Origin: Pseudomonas viridiflava
GTDB lineage: Bacteria; Pseudomonadota; Gammaproteobacteria; Pseudomonadales; Pseudomonadaceae
Length of the DNA: 64,000 nucleotides
Direction: 5' to 3'
Assembly (NCBI RefSeq): GCF_900583165.1
Contig: NZ_UTKY01000071.1
Location: 52,003 to 116,002 of the forward strand
Shown here piece after piece: positions 1 to 9,027 of this stretch. Position 1 is the stretch's first letter. Every line of letters begins with the position of its first letter. The translations under genes and the position numbers were made by a program. A model generated the notes under the pieces. The model was not told where the DNA came from, ran no database searches, and saw only the letters and a list, made by a program, of their open reading frames with translations.

Positions 1-2
1 CC

Positions 3-587
3 GCCTTGGACGAGCTGCGCGTGCACCTCAATGAGAAACACGGTGCCACACGCGGCAAACTCACCCTGCTGCCGTTTATCGTGCGCGCCATGGTCGTGGC
101 GCTGCGGGACTTCCCGCAGATCAACGCCCGCTACGACGACGAAGCCCAAGTCATCACCCGCCTGGGCGCGGTGCATGTGGGTGTTGCCACCCAGAGCGAC
201 GTGGGTTTGATGGTACCGGTGGTTCGCCACGCCGAAGCCCGCAGCCTATGGGGCAATGCCGAGGAAATCGCGCGTTTGGCCACGGCTGCGCGCAATGGCA
301 AGGCCAGCCGCGATGAGCTGTCAGGCTCGACGATTACCCTGACCAGCCTGGGTGCCTTGGGCGGCATCGTCAGCACGCCGGTGCTGAACCTGCCGGAAGT
401 GGCGATTGTCGGCGTCAACCGCATTGTTGAGCGGCCGATGGTGATCAAAGGCCAGATCGTGGTGCGCAAGATGATGAACCTCTCCAGTTCGTTCGATCAC
501 CGGGTGGTCGATGGCATGGACGCGGCGCAATTCATCCAGGCCATTCGCAGCCTGCTCGAACAACCCGCCAGCCTGTTCCTGGAGTAA
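3..587 (+). CDS. bkdB: Branched-chain keto-acid dehydrogenase E2 subunit (3' part)
   Basis: This is the C-terminal catalytic domain of a dihydrolipoamide acyltransferase; the gene begins before the window and its lipoyl and subunit-binding domains are not visible. The last 30 residues contain the E2 active-site motif DHRVVDG, with the catalytic His and Asp, and end in a typical LLEQPASLFLE tail. The protein transfers the acyl group made by the E1 decarboxylase to CoA during Val, Leu and Ile breakdown. It is assigned to the branched-chain rather than the pyruvate complex because the next gene, 3 nt downstream, is the dedicated E3 (lpdV) and ilvE follows. The reading frame is open to the left edge, so the start is unknown. 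Confidence 0.9.
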   Translation, partial: ALDELRVHLNEKHGATRGKLTLLPFIVRAMVVALRDFPQINARYDDEAQVITRLGAVHVGVATQSDVGLMVPVVRHAEARSLWGNAEEIARLATAARNGKASRDELSGSTITLTSLGALGGIVSTPVLNLPEVAIVGVNRIVERPMVIKGQIVVRKMMNLSSSFDHRVVDGMDAAQFIQAIRSLLEQPASLFLE

Positions 588-590
588 GTC

Positions 591-1967
591 ATGCAAACCT
601 TGAATACCAAGCTGCTGATCATCGGCGGCGGCCCTGGCGGGTATGTGACCGCGATTCGAGCGGGCCAACTCGGCATCCCGACCATTCTGGTGGAAGGCCA
701 GGCGCTGGGCGGTACCTGCTTGAATATCGGCTGCATCCCATCCAAGGCCCTGATTCATGTGGCCGAGCAGTTCCAGCAAACCATCCACCATAGCCAGGGC
801 TCCCAACTGGGTATCGAAGTGGATGTGCCGACCCTGGACATCCGCAAAAGCGTGGAATGGAAAGACGGCATTGTCGACCGCCTGACCACCGGTGTTGCGG
901 CGCTGTTGAAAAAGCACAAGGTGCAGGTGATCCAGGGCTGGGCCAAGGTCGTGGACGGCAAGACCGTCGATGTAGGCGACCAGCGTATCCAATGTGAACA
1001 CCTGGTGCTGGCCACGGGTTCGACCAGCGTTAATTTGCCGATGTTGCCGATTGGCGGGCCGATTATTTCGTCCACCGAAGCGCTGGCGCCGACACGGGTG
1101 CCTAAGCGCCTTATCGTGGTGGGTGGCGGCTATATCGGCCTGGAGTTGGGCATTGCCTACCGCAAGCTGGGCGCCGAGGTCAGTGTGGTCGAGGCGCAGG
1201 ATCGCATCCTGCCAGCCTACGATGGCGAATTGACCCAACCGGTGAATGAATCCCTCAAGCAACTGGGGGTGAAGCTGTACCTCAAGCACAGCGTGACCGG
1301 GTTCACGGATGGCAACCTGCAAGTGCGCGATCCAAACGGCGATACCCTTTCGCTGGCGACAGATCAAGTGCTGGTCGCCGTTGGTCGCAAACCCAATACC
1401 CAGGGTTGGAACCTCGAAGCGCTGGAGTTGGCGATGAACGGTGCAGCGATCAAGGTCGACAGCCGTTGCCAGACCAGCATGCGCAACGTGTATGCCATCG
1501 GTGACCTGAGTGGCGAGCCGATGCTGGCGCATCGCGCCATGGCCCAGGGCGAAATGGTCGCCGAACTGATCAGCGGCCTAACTCGCGAATTCAACCCGGC
1601 GGCGATCCCGGCGGTGTGCTTCACCGACCCGGAACTGGTGGTGGTCGGCAAGACCCCGGATGAAGCCAAGGCCGCAGGTTTGGACTGCATCGTGTCGAGC
1701 TTCCCGTTCGCCGCGAATGGCCGGGCGATGACCTTGGAGTCCAAGACCGGCTTTGTGCGGGTGGTGGCGCGGCGCGATAACCACCTGATCGTCGGCTGGC
1801 AAGCGGTGGGGGTTGGCGTCTCGGAGCTGTCCACCGCCTTCGGCCTGAGCCTGGAAATGGGCGCGCGCCTGGAGGATGTGGCGGGCACCATTCATGCCCA
1901 TCCGACCCTTGGCGAAGCCGTGCAGGAAGCGGCTTTAAGAGCCTTGGGCCACGCGCTGCATCTGTAG
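591..1967 (+). CDS. lpdV: Dihydrolipoyl dehydrogenase, E3 of branched-chain keto-acid dehydrogenase
   Basis: A 458-residue flavoprotein disulfide reductase that reoxidises the lipoyl group of BkdB with NAD+. Visible landmarks are the FAD-binding GGGPGG near residues 12-17, the redox-active disulfide C43-x4-C48 in [13 protein letters not shown], the NAD-binding GGGYIGLE near residue 180, the FAD-contact motif YAIGD, and the C-terminal catalytic pair H437 and E442 in HPTLGE. Length is normal for the family. The start 3 nt after the bkdB stop points to co-transcription. Pseudomonads have several lpd paralogues; the position next to bkdB argues for the valine-type (Lpd-Val) enzyme. Confidence 0.93.
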   Translation: MQTLNTKLLIIGGGPGGYVTAIRAGQLGIPTILVEGQALGGTCLNIGCIPSKALIHVAEQFQQTIHHSQGSQLGIEVDVPTLDIRKSVEWKDGIVDRLTTGVAALLKKHKVQVIQGWAKVVDGKTVDVGDQRIQCEHLVLATGSTSVNLPMLPIGGPIISSTEALAPTRVPKRLIVVGGGYIGLELGIAYRKLGAEVSVVEAQDRILPAYDGELTQPVNESLKQLGVKLYLKHSVTGFTDGNLQVRDPNGDTLSLATDQVLVAVGRKPNTQGWNLEALELAMNGAAIKVDSRCQTSMRNVYAIGDLSGEPMLAHRAMAQGEMVAELISGLTREFNPAAIPAVCFTDPELVVVGKTPDEAKAAGLDCIVSSFPFAANGRAMTLESKTGFVRVVARRDNHLIVGWQAVGVGVSELSTAFGLSLEMGARLEDVAGTIHAHPTLGEAVQEAALRALGHALHL

Positions 1968-1980
1968 AACCGTGGTGACT

Positions 1981-2053
1981 CCATCGGGGGCAAGCCCCCT
2001 CCCGCAGGGGAATGCATTCCAAATGTGGGAGGGGGCTTGCCCCCGATAGCGGT
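1981..2053. repeat. REPIN, inside-out orientation
   Basis: Two REP hairpins in inverted order. The left one reads ATCGGGGGCAAGCCCCCTCC and the right one GTGGGAGGGGGCTTGCCCCC. Here the GTGGGAGG ends face each other, whereas in most other REPINs of this window the GATAGCGG or CCGCCATC ends face inward. It lies 14 nt after the lpdV stop and may act as an operon-end hairpin or mRNA stabiliser. Confidence 0.85.
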
Positions 2054-2171
2054 GGACCGGCCAATTACAGAGGCTGAACGTGTCCACCCAGTGGCTCCCA
2101 CACAAAGCCAGAATGAAGTATTGTTGCGCCCATCCAGAAAAAAACCGACTTGACCAACGATAGAGGGTGTC

Positions 2172-3191
2172 ATGGGTAACGAAAGCATCAATTGGGACAA
2201 GCTGGGTTTTGACTACATCAAGACCGACAAACGGTTTATCCAGATCTTTAAAGACGGCGAGTGGCAAGACGGCACCCTGACCGACGACAACGTGCTGCAC
2301 ATCAGCGAGGGCTCCACCGCCCTGCACTATGGCCAGCAATGCTTTGAAGGCCTCAAGGCCTACCGTTGCAAGGACGGTTCGATCAACCTGTTCCGCCCCG
2401 ACCAGAACGCCGCCCGCATGCAGCGCAGCTGCGCCCGCCTGCTGATGCCGCATGTGCCGACCGACGTATTCATCGACGCCTGCAAACAAGTGGTCAAGGC
2501 CAACGAGCGGTTTATCCCGCCGTATGGCAGCGGCGGCGCGCTGTACCTGCGCCCGTTCGTGATCGGCACCGGTGACAACATCGGCGTACGTACCGCACCG
2601 GAATTTATCTTCTCGGTGTTCTGTATCCCGGTCGGCGCTTACTTCAAAGGCGGTCTGGTGCCGCACAACTTCCAGATTTCCACCTTCGACCGCGCTGCGC
2701 CACAAGGCACGGGTGCCGCCAAGGTCGGTGGCAACTATGCCGCCAGCCTGATGCCAGGCTCGGAAGCCAAGAAAGCCGGCTTCGCCGATGCGATCTACCT
2801 GGACCCGATGACCCACTCCAAGATCGAAGAAGTCGGTTCGGCCAACTTCTTCGGGATCACCCACGACAACCAGTTCATCACGCCGAAGTCGCCTTCGGTA
2901 CTGCCAGGCATTACCCGCCTGTCGCTGATCGAACTGGCCAAGACCCGCCTGGGCCTGGACGTGGTTGAAGGTGAAGTGTTCATCGACAAGCTCGGCGACT
3001 TCAAGGAAGCCGGCGCCTGTGGCACCGCTGCAGTGATCTCGCCGATCGGCGGCATTCAGTACAACGGCAAGTTGCATGTGTTCCATAGCGAGACCGAAGT
3101 CGGCCCGATCACTCAGAAGCTTTATAAAGAGCTGACCGGTGTGCAGGCCGGCGACGTTGAAGCGCCAGCGGGTTGGATCGTTAAGGTCTAA
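2172..3191 (+). CDS. ilvE: Branched-chain amino acid aminotransferase
   Basis: A 339-residue fold-type IV PLP aminotransferase that interconverts Val, Leu and Ile with their 2-keto acids using glutamate/2-oxoglutarate. The PLP lysine is K184 in GTGAAKVGGNYAAS, and the downstream KIEEVGSANFF and phosphate-binding VLPGITR stretches match the family. The length fits the longer, eukaryote-like BCAT subgroup. A good ribosome site (AGAGGG) precedes the ATG. The roughly 200-nt gap with a REPIN after lpdV suggests its own promoter. Context with bkd points to catabolic as well as biosynthetic use. Confidence 0.93.
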   Translation: MGNESINWDKLGFDYIKTDKRFIQIFKDGEWQDGTLTDDNVLHISEGSTALHYGQQCFEGLKAYRCKDGSINLFRPDQNAARMQRSCARLLMPHVPTDVFIDACKQVVKANERFIPPYGSGGALYLRPFVIGTGDNIGVRTAPEFIFSVFCIPVGAYFKGGLVPHNFQISTFDRAAPQGTGAAKVGGNYAASLMPGSEAKKAGFADAIYLDPMTHSKIEEVGSANFFGITHDNQFITPKSPSVLPGITRLSLIELAKTRLGLDVVEGEVFIDKLGDFKEAGACGTAAVISPIGGIQYNGKLHVFHSETEVGPITQKLYKELTGVQAGDVEAPAGWIVKV

Positions 3192-3206
3192 ACCACGCAG
3201 CGTTTA

Positions 3207-3242
3207 CCCATGTGGGAGGGGGCTTGCTCCCTCCCACATGGG
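3207..3242. terminator. Perfect 14-bp hairpin between convergent genes
   Basis: CCCATGTGGGAGGG pairs perfectly with CCCTCCCACATGGG around an 8-nt loop. It is built from a single REP-like sequence, starts 15 nt after the ilvE stop and lies just before the 3' end of the convergent acetyltransferase gene. There is no T-run, so it is a candidate bidirectional transcript end or a 3'-end protector rather than a classical intrinsic terminator. Confidence 0.55.
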
Positions 3243-3255
3243 ATCTCTAGTGAAT

Positions 3256-4149
3256 TCAGGATTGTGGAGGAATGTTCTCGGCAATCTTCTTGCCCATGCT
3301 GATCCTCGGTTCCACCCCATACCCCAACGCCTCGTAAAACCCCGTCACCGCATCATTGCCACTGGTGATCTGCAGGTTGATCTTCATGCAGCCCAAGGCC
3401 GTCAGCGCCTGCTCCGCATGCCGCACCAACGAAGACCCCAGCCCATGCCGCCGATAATCGGCGTGCACCGCCACCGAATACAGCCAGCCACGATGGCCGT
3501 CATAGCCGGCGAGAATGGTGCCAATCACAGCCTTTTTATCCGTCGCCACAAAAAACAACCCATCGTTGACCGCGAGCTTCTTGTCGATCGCCAGGGTGGG
3601 CATGTTATGGGCAGTGTCATAGCCGAACGCTTCCTGCCATAGAGCCACCACTTGCGTGCGTTGCTGGCGGTCGCGGTACGGCCCGATGGGATGGCGCGAC
3701 AGCAGGGCTTTTTCCATCACCAAGGTACGTTCGTTGCCATGGTAAACGTCGCGCACGGTGTGAAATCCCAAATGGGTATAGAACGGCTCGGCGGTCAGTG
3801 AAGACGGCACGCTCAGGGTCGTCACGCCGGCTTCTCGCGCCCTTAACTCAATCTCCAGCATCAACAGCCGACCAATCCCCTGCCCCTGCAACATCGGGTT
3901 GACGAACACCGAGCGCACGACATTGGCATCCAGCGCCGCGGTGGCAACGATGGCTTGATCCTGCACGGCCACCAGCACGACCCGTCGCGTGAGCAAGGCC
4001 AGCACTGCATCAGGGGTGAAGTTGCTGGCGACCCGGGCGATCACATCTGCCGGGTAATCCTGAGCGTTACTGCTGCGCAAGGCAGCCAGGATGACCTGGC
4101 TGATGCCTTCGGCATCGGTGGGTTGGGCGAGACGAACGGCGGTCGACAT
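3256..4149 (-). CDS. Double-domain GNAT acetyltransferase
   Basis: A 297-residue protein made of two Gcn5-related N-acetyltransferase domains in tandem. The first (about residues 1-150) has the acetyl-CoA motif LQGQGIGRLL; the second (about 155-297) has YRRHGLGSSLV and a typical NDAVTGFYEALGY acceptor-side segment, and resembles YpeA-type enzymes. Such proteins move acetyl from acetyl-CoA to an amine of a small molecule or protein; the substrate cannot be read from the sequence. Both cofactor loops look intact, so both halves could be active. It is convergent with ilvE and preceded by a REPIN. Confidence 0.82.
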   Translation of the reverse strand: MSTAVRLAQPTDAEGISQVILAALRSSNAQDYPADVIARVASNFTPDAVLALLTRRVVLVAVQDQAIVATAALDANVVRSVFVNPMLQGQGIGRLLMLEIELRAREAGVTTLSVPSSLTAEPFYTHLGFHTVRDVYHGNERTLVMEKALLSRHPIGPYRDRQQRTQVVALWQEAFGYDTAHNMPTLAIDKKLAVNDGLFFVATDKKAVIGTILAGYDGHRGWLYSVAVHADYRRHGLGSSLVRHAEQALTALGCMKINLQITSGNDAVTGFYEALGYGVEPRISMGKKIAENIPPQS

Positions 4150-4194
4150 GCAGGGCTCCTTGCTGACACAGATTTCACAGACGCCACAATACCA

Positions 4195-4283
4195 ATGTGG
4201 GAGGGGGCTTGCTCCCGATAGCAGCCTTTCAGTTATAGAGTATCCGACCGACGCACCGCCATCGGGGGCAAGCCCCCTCCCAC
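4195..4283. repeat. REPIN
   Basis: A left hairpin, GTGGGAGGGGGCTTGCTCCC, and its inverted partner, ATCGGGGGCAAGCCCCCTCC, are separated by about 40 nt of unrelated sequence. It lies in the promoter region between the divergent GNAT and ctlX genes. Confidence 0.85.
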
Positions 4284-4434
4284 AGTTGATCGCATTTCAC
4301 GCCGACAGCGGTTTCGGCTGGCTGGCGCCACCTTTCAGCTTTCCCGGCTGAGCCACCCCGCTGTTTCAGCCGGGATTCATCCCGCACAACCGACAAAATA
4401 GCTCCACTGCCCAACCCCATGGACCCGTGCACCC

Positions 4435-5361
4435 ATGCAAACCACCAACACTGTCTTGATGATTCGCCCGGCGCGCTTTGCCTTCAACCCTGACACCGCG
4501 ATCAACAACCGCTTCCAACGCCAACCCCTCGACCCGCTCGGTGCGCAGCAGAAAGCGCTGGAAGAGTTCGACGGCTATGTCGATACCCTGCGCCAGCATG
4601 GCGTGGAAGTGCTGGTGGTGCAGGACACGCCGGCGCCCCATACCCCCGACTCGATCTTCCCCAATAACTGGTGGAGCAGCCACGCCGACGGCAGCCTGGT
4701 GCTGTACCCGATGGAAGGCCAGAACCGCCGGCTGGAACGCGACAAGGGTGTACTGCAAGTGTTGGAACAACGTTTTGCGATCAACAGCACCATCGACCTG
4801 AGCCACCTGGAACAACAGAATATCTTCCTCGAAGGCACCGGCAGCATGGTGCTCGACCGCCAGCACCGCATCAGCTATGCCTGCCATTCCGGGCGCACCC
4901 ACCATGACGCCCTGCGCCAGTTCGCCGAACGCCTCGACTATCAGCTCTGCGTATTTCACGCCGTCGACCGCCACCACGCGCCGATCTACCACAGCAACGT
5001 GATGATGAGCGTAGGCCGCGACCTCTCGGTGGTGTGCCTGCAAGCGTTGCCCGACGCGACTGAGCGCCTGGCCCTGGAACGCTCCCTGCGCGACACCGGC
5101 AAAGACATCCTTGCCCTCGACTTTGATCAGCTCGAAGCCTTCGCCGGCAACATGCTTGAAGTGCACGACCGCGACGGGCAGCCGCTACTGGTGATGTCTG
5201 CCAGCGCCTGGGGCGCCCTGCAACCGGCGCAACGCCAGCATGTCGAGCGCCATACACGGCCGGTGGTGGTGAATATCGACAACATCGAACGCATCGGCGG
5301 CGGCAGTGCCCGCTGCATGCTGGCGGAAGTCCACCTGCCCGCCCGTCCCTCATTTCAATAA
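4435..5361 (+). CDS. ctlX: CtlX-type citrulline utilization hydrolase (amidinotransferase fold)
   Basis: A 308-residue member of the guanidino-group-modifying (pentein) superfamily, most like the CtlX group. Landmarks are SIFPNNWW near residues 73-80, FLEGTGSM with the acidic residue E133, YHSNVMMSVG with H186, and the nucleophile C294 in GGSARCML close to the C-terminus. Family knowledge assigns these proteins to hydrolysis of citrulline to ornithine. The next gene, 11 nt downstream, is ornithine cyclodeaminase, which supports a citrulline-ornithine-proline route. An arginine-deiminase or dimethylarginine-hydrolase activity cannot be excluded by inspection alone. Confidence 0.82.
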   Translation: MQTTNTVLMIRPARFAFNPDTAINNRFQRQPLDPLGAQQKALEEFDGYVDTLRQHGVEVLVVQDTPAPHTPDSIFPNNWWSSHADGSLVLYPMEGQNRRLERDKGVLQVLEQRFAINSTIDLSHLEQQNIFLEGTGSMVLDRQHRISYACHSGRTHHDALRQFAERLDYQLCVFHAVDRHHAPIYHSNVMMSVGRDLSVVCLQALPDATERLALERSLRDTGKDILALDFDQLEAFAGNMLEVHDRDGQPLLVMSASAWGALQPAQRQHVERHTRPVVVNIDNIERIGGGSARCMLAEVHLPARPSFQ

Positions 5362-5372
5362 GGAGTCTTGCC

Positions 5373-6419
5373 ATGACCCGTTACATCGACGTCAACGACC
5401 TCAGCTACCTGGTTTCGCAAAAAGGCCTGCAAACCTGCATCAGCGAAATGGCCGAGTACATCCGCGCCGACTACCTGCGCTGGCAGGATTTCGAAAAGTG
5501 CGCGCGCCTGGCCAACCACTCGCCCGATGGCGTTATTGAGCTGATGCCGGTGTCGGACGCTTCGCTGTACGCCTTCAAATATGTAAACGGCCACCCGAAA
5601 AACACCCTGGCCGGGATGCTCACGGTCATGGCCTTCGGCGCCCTGGGGGATGTAGACACCGGCAAGCCCGTGCTGCTGGCGGAGATGACCCTGACCACCG
5701 CAATCCGCACCGCCGCCACCTCGGCGCTGGTAGCGCGCTACCTGGCCCGCGACAACAGTCGCAGCATGGCGCTGATCGGCAACGGCTCCCAGAGTGAATT
5801 CCAGGCGCTGGCCTTCCACGCGATGCTCGGCATCAATGAAATCCGCCTGTTCGATATCGATGCACAGGCTACCGCCAAACTGGCCGCCAACCTCAAGGCC
5901 TTCCCGGCGATCAAGGTGATCCTCGCCGCCAGCGTGGCCGAGGCGGTAAAAGGTGCCGACATCGTTACCACCGTCACCGCCGACAAAGCCTACGCAACCA
6001 TTCTGACTGACGAGATGATCGAACCCGGCATGCACCTCAACGCCGTGGGCGGCGACTGCCCCGGCAAAACCGAGCTGGACCGCCGTGTCGTCGAGCGCGC
6101 CCGGGTGATCGTCGAGTACGAGCCACAAAGCCGTATTGAAGGTGAGATCCAGCATATGCCAGAGGACTCGCCGGTGACAGAGCTGTGGCAAGTCATCAAC
6201 GGCCAGCAACCCGGCCGTGAGAACGCACGCCAAATCACCTTGTTCGACTCCGTCGGCTTTGCCATCGAAGACTACTCGGCCCTGCGGTATGTGCTGGACG
6301 TGGCCAAAGCACTGGATATCGGTAGCGAACTGGAACTGGTACCCGACCTGGCCGACCCCAAAGACCTGTTCGCCCGCCTGGCCCAGCAACCCGTGGTACA
6401 GCAGAAAAAGCGCGCCTGA
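5373..6419 (+). CDS. ocd: Ornithine cyclodeaminase
   Basis: A 348-residue NAD-dependent enzyme of the ornithine cyclodeaminase/mu-crystallin family that converts L-ornithine to L-proline and ammonia. It carries the family segments KYVNGHP, the AIRTAATSAL substrate/NAD helix, the Rossmann motif IGNGSQSEFQ and the GADIVTT and AVGGDCPGK loops. Length fits the ornithine-specific subgroup. It follows ctlX by 11 nt with an AAGGAG ribosome site, so the two are almost certainly one transcript. The downstream importer and Lrp regulator fit uptake of the same basic amino acids. Confidence 0.9.
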   Translation: MTRYIDVNDLSYLVSQKGLQTCISEMAEYIRADYLRWQDFEKCARLANHSPDGVIELMPVSDASLYAFKYVNGHPKNTLAGMLTVMAFGALGDVDTGKPVLLAEMTLTTAIRTAATSALVARYLARDNSRSMALIGNGSQSEFQALAFHAMLGINEIRLFDIDAQATAKLAANLKAFPAIKVILAASVAEAVKGADIVTTVTADKAYATILTDEMIEPGMHLNAVGGDCPGKTELDRRVVERARVIVEYEPQSRIEGEIQHMPEDSPVTELWQVINGQQPGRENARQITLFDSVGFAIEDYSALRYVLDVAKALDIGSELELVPDLADPKDLFARLAQQPVVQQKKRA

Positions 6420-6426
6420 GACCGCT

Positions 6427-6459
6427 CTGGCCTGCCCCTTTGCGTCAGAGGCGGGCCAG
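6427..6459 (+). terminator. Possible hairpin after ocd
   Basis: CTGGCCTGCC can pair with GGCGGGCCAG (one G-T pair) across a 13-nt loop just after the ocd stop codon. No T-run follows, so this may attenuate rather than end the transcript before the importer genes. Confidence 0.35.
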
Positions 6460-6665
6460 CTTTGCAGCACCGCAAAGCCGATTCAGCGGGTGTCACAGCC
6501 GATTCCGCTGCATTGCACTTTTTAACAGCGCAATTTGCGCTTCGTGCGAGGGGTAAACGACACAAAAAACGCACCACCATGAAGCATTCTCTCCCCCAAC
6601 AAAAAAGATTTGTTTCAACTTTCTTACTGCCCCTGACATCAATTACAAAATATAGGGACCACACC

Positions 6666-7445
6666 ATGACTCCATTGCGATCACTGTTCGCTGCGTTGCT
6701 GTTGCCACTGTGCGCCACTGCGGCCCAGGCCCAAGAGTGGAAAGAAATCCGCTTTGGGGTATTCCCCGAATACCCGCCTTTCGAATCCGTGGCCGCCGAC
6801 GGCAGCCTGCAAGGCTTCGACATCGAATTGGGCAACGCCATCTGCGCCAAGCTCGAAGTGAAATGCACCTGGGTACACAACGAATTTGACGGCATGATCC
6901 CAGCCCTGCGTGCACGCAAGTTCGACGCCATCATGTCGTCCATGGCCGTCACCCCAGCGCGTGAAAAAGTCATCGACTTTACCGACCGCCTCTTCCTCAG
7001 CCCGACGTCGGTGATCACGCGCAAGAGCGCCGAGTTCGGCGATACCCCGGAGTCGTTGAAAGGCAAACAAGTCGGCGTGCTGCAAGGCTCGCTGCAAGAA
7101 GCCTATGCCCGTGCCCACCTGGCCAAGCTCGGCGCGCAGATCAAGGCGTACCAGTCCCAGGAGCAGAACTACGCCGACCTGCAGAACGGCCGCCTCGACG
7201 CGACCCTGACCGACAAGCTTGAAGCCCAGCTCAACTTCCTGTCCAAGCCCGAAGGCGCCGATTTCAAGACCGGCCCGGCCTTCAAGGACCCGACGTTGCC
7301 GCTGGACATCGCCATGGGCTTGCGCAAGAACGACCAGGACTTACGGACGCTGATCAATAAGGGCATTGCGGCCGTGCAGGCGGATGGCACCTACGCGCAG
7401 ATCCAGAAGAAGTATTTCGGGGATCAGGATATCTACAACGAGTAA
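6666..7445 (+). CDS. Periplasmic amino-acid-binding protein of an ABC importer
   Basis: A 259-residue family 3 solute-binding protein. The ATG at 6666 is chosen because it follows an AGGGA ribosome site and opens a clean signal peptide ending in ATAAQAQ; the longer frame upstream is not protein-like. The body has the family opening IRFGVFPEYPPFES, GFDIELGNAIC, the FDGMIPALRARKFDAIMSSM stretch and a LTDKLEAQ hinge. It would bind a basic amino acid (lysine, arginine, ornithine, histidine or citrulline) in the periplasm. It lies in a module with citrulline/ornithine catabolism and the importer subunits that follow a REPIN. Confidence 0.88.
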   Translation: MTPLRSLFAALLLPLCATAAQAQEWKEIRFGVFPEYPPFESVAADGSLQGFDIELGNAICAKLEVKCTWVHNEFDGMIPALRARKFDAIMSSMAVTPAREKVIDFTDRLFLSPTSVITRKSAEFGDTPESLKGKQVGVLQGSLQEAYARAHLAKLGAQIKAYQSQEQNYADLQNGRLDATLTDKLEAQLNFLSKPEGADFKTGPAFKDPTLPLDIAMGLRKNDQDLRTLINKGIAAVQADGTYAQIQKKYFGDQDIYNE

Positions 7446-7476
7446 TGCCACTGCCTTCCAGTGGGCACTGGCTTTG

Positions 7477-7563
7477 GTGGGAGGGGGCTTGCCCCCGATA
7501 GCGGTGGGTCAGCTGATACACCTGTTACTGACACACCCTCATCGGGGGCAAGCCCCCTCCCAC
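7477..7563. repeat. REPIN inside the importer operon
   Basis: Inverted REP pair between the binding-protein gene and the permease genes. A hairpin pair here is a common way to make more binding protein than membrane components from one mRNA; that role is inferred from position only. Confidence 0.85.
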
Positions 7564-7612
7564 AAAAAGCCTCTTGCACAATAAATCTGTGCGCTCCATC
7601 GAGATGCTTCCA

Positions 7613-8314
7613 ATGAATGAACTCCTCAACCTGCAAGGCTACGGCCCCATGCTGGCCCAGGGTGCCTGGATGACGCTCAAGCTGGCGTTCCTCGCCCTGG
7701 CCCTGAGCCTCACCCTCGGCCTGATCGCCGCCGGCGCCAAGCTTTCGAGCGCCAAATGGCTGCGAGTCCCGGCCACGCTCTACACCACACTGATCCGCAG
7801 CGTGCCAGACCTGGTGCTGATCCTGCTGATCTTCTACAGCCTGCAACTGTGGCTCAACGACCTGACCGAGATGGTTGGCTGGGACTACTTTGAAATCGAC
7901 CCCTTTACCGCCGGCGTGGTGACTTTGGGGTTTATCTACGGCGCGTATTTCACCGAGAACTTTCGCGGCGCGATCCTCAGCGTGCCAGTGGGCCAGCTGG
8001 AAGCGGCTACCGCCTACGGCTTGAGCCGCTGGCAGCGCTTTCACCTGGTGCTGTTCCCGCAACTGATGCGCTTTGCCTTGCCGGGCCTGGGCAATAACTG
8101 GCTGGTGCTGCTCAAGAGCACGGCGCTGGTGTCGATCATCGGCCTGTCAGACCTGGTGAAAGCGGCGCAAAACGCCGGCAAGACCACCAACGAGCCGCTG
8201 TATTTCCTGATCCTCGCCGGCTTGGTCTACCTGGTGATCACGACCCTCTCCAACCGCATCTTCAAGCGCCTCGAACGGCGCTACAACCTCGGCATCAAGG
8301 GGATGGCGCGATGA
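7613..8314 (+). CDS. ABC importer permease, HisQ type
   Basis: A 233-residue polar amino acid permease with about five membrane segments. The ATG at 7613 fits the family N-terminus (a short lead, then GPMLAQGAWMTLKLAF) and has GAG spaced upstream; an in-frame ATG at 7604 is the alternative. The EAA-type cytoplasmic loop QLEAATAYGLSRWQRFHLVLFPQ is split here as QLEAATAYGLS followed by the F-P-Q end, and contacts the ATPase. It pairs with the next gene, with which it shares a 4-nt ATGA overlap. Confidence 0.87.
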   Translation: MNELLNLQGYGPMLAQGAWMTLKLAFLALALSLTLGLIAAGAKLSSAKWLRVPATLYTTLIRSVPDLVLILLIFYSLQLWLNDLTEMVGWDYFEIDPFTAGVVTLGFIYGAYFTENFRGAILSVPVGQLEAATAYGLSRWQRFHLVLFPQLMRFALPGLGNNWLVLLKSTALVSIIGLSDLVKAAQNAGKTTNEPLYFLILAGLVYLVITTLSNRIFKRLERRYNLGIKGMAR

Positions 8315-9024
8315 TCGAACTGTTCCAACAATATGGCCTGGCTTACCTGTTCAGCGACGGCGCGGGGTTGTCCGGCGTCGCCATGACGCTATGGCTGTTC
8401 ATCATTTCGGTGGTGTGCGGTTTTTTCCTGTCGATCCCCCTGGCCCTGGCGCGGGTATCCGAGCACTTCTGGTTGCGCTGGCCGGTGGAGGTCTACACCT
8501 ACCTGTTTCGCGGCACGCCGCTGTATATCCAATTGCTGATTTGCTACACCGGGCTGTACAGCCTGGAGGTGGTGCAGGACAACGCCCTGCTCAACCAGTT
8601 TTTCCGCAATGCACTGAACTGCACCCTGCTGGCATTTGTGCTGAACACCTGCGCCTACACCGTGGAAATCTTTGCCGGGGCAATCCGCAACATCCCCCAT
8701 GGCGAGATCGAAGCGGCCCGCGCCTATGGCCTGCACGGCTGGCGGCTAAACCTGTTTGTGGTCGTACCGGCCGCCTTGCGCCGTGCATTGCCGGCCTACA
8801 GCAATGAAATGATCCTGATGCTGCACGCAACCTCCCTGGCCTTTACCGCCACGGTTGCCGACATTCTCAAGGTGGCCCGCGACGCCAATGCCGAGACGTT
8901 CCTGACGTTCCAGGCCTTTGGCATCGCCGCCCTGCTCTACATGCTGCTGTCCTTTGCACTGGTGGGCCTGTTTAGACTGGCCGAACGTCGCTGGATGCGT
9001 TTTCTTGTTCCTACCCGAGGCTAA
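8311..9024 (+). CDS. ABC importer permease, HisM type
   Basis: A 237-residue partner permease. It shows the YLFRGTPLYIQLLI segment typical of HisM/GlnP proteins and the EAA-loop core GEIEAARAYGLHGW. It starts within the stop of the preceding permease (ATGA), so translation is coupled and the two would form a heterodimeric channel for the amino acid delivered by the binding protein at 6666-7445. Confidence 0.88.
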   Translation: MIELFQQYGLAYLFSDGAGLSGVAMTLWLFIISVVCGFFLSIPLALARVSEHFWLRWPVEVYTYLFRGTPLYIQLLICYTGLYSLEVVQDNALLNQFFRNALNCTLLAFVLNTCAYTVEIFAGAIRNIPHGEIEAARAYGLHGWRLNLFVVVPAALRRALPAYSNEMILMLHATSLAFTATVADILKVARDANAETFLTFQAFGIAALLYMLLSFALVGLFRLAERRWMRFLVPTRG

Positions 9025-9027
9025 CCC

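Noticed and set aside
321..1532. A 403-codon minus-strand ORF
   Set aside because: Antisense to bkdB and lpdV; composition is that of a shadow frame and no family features are visible.
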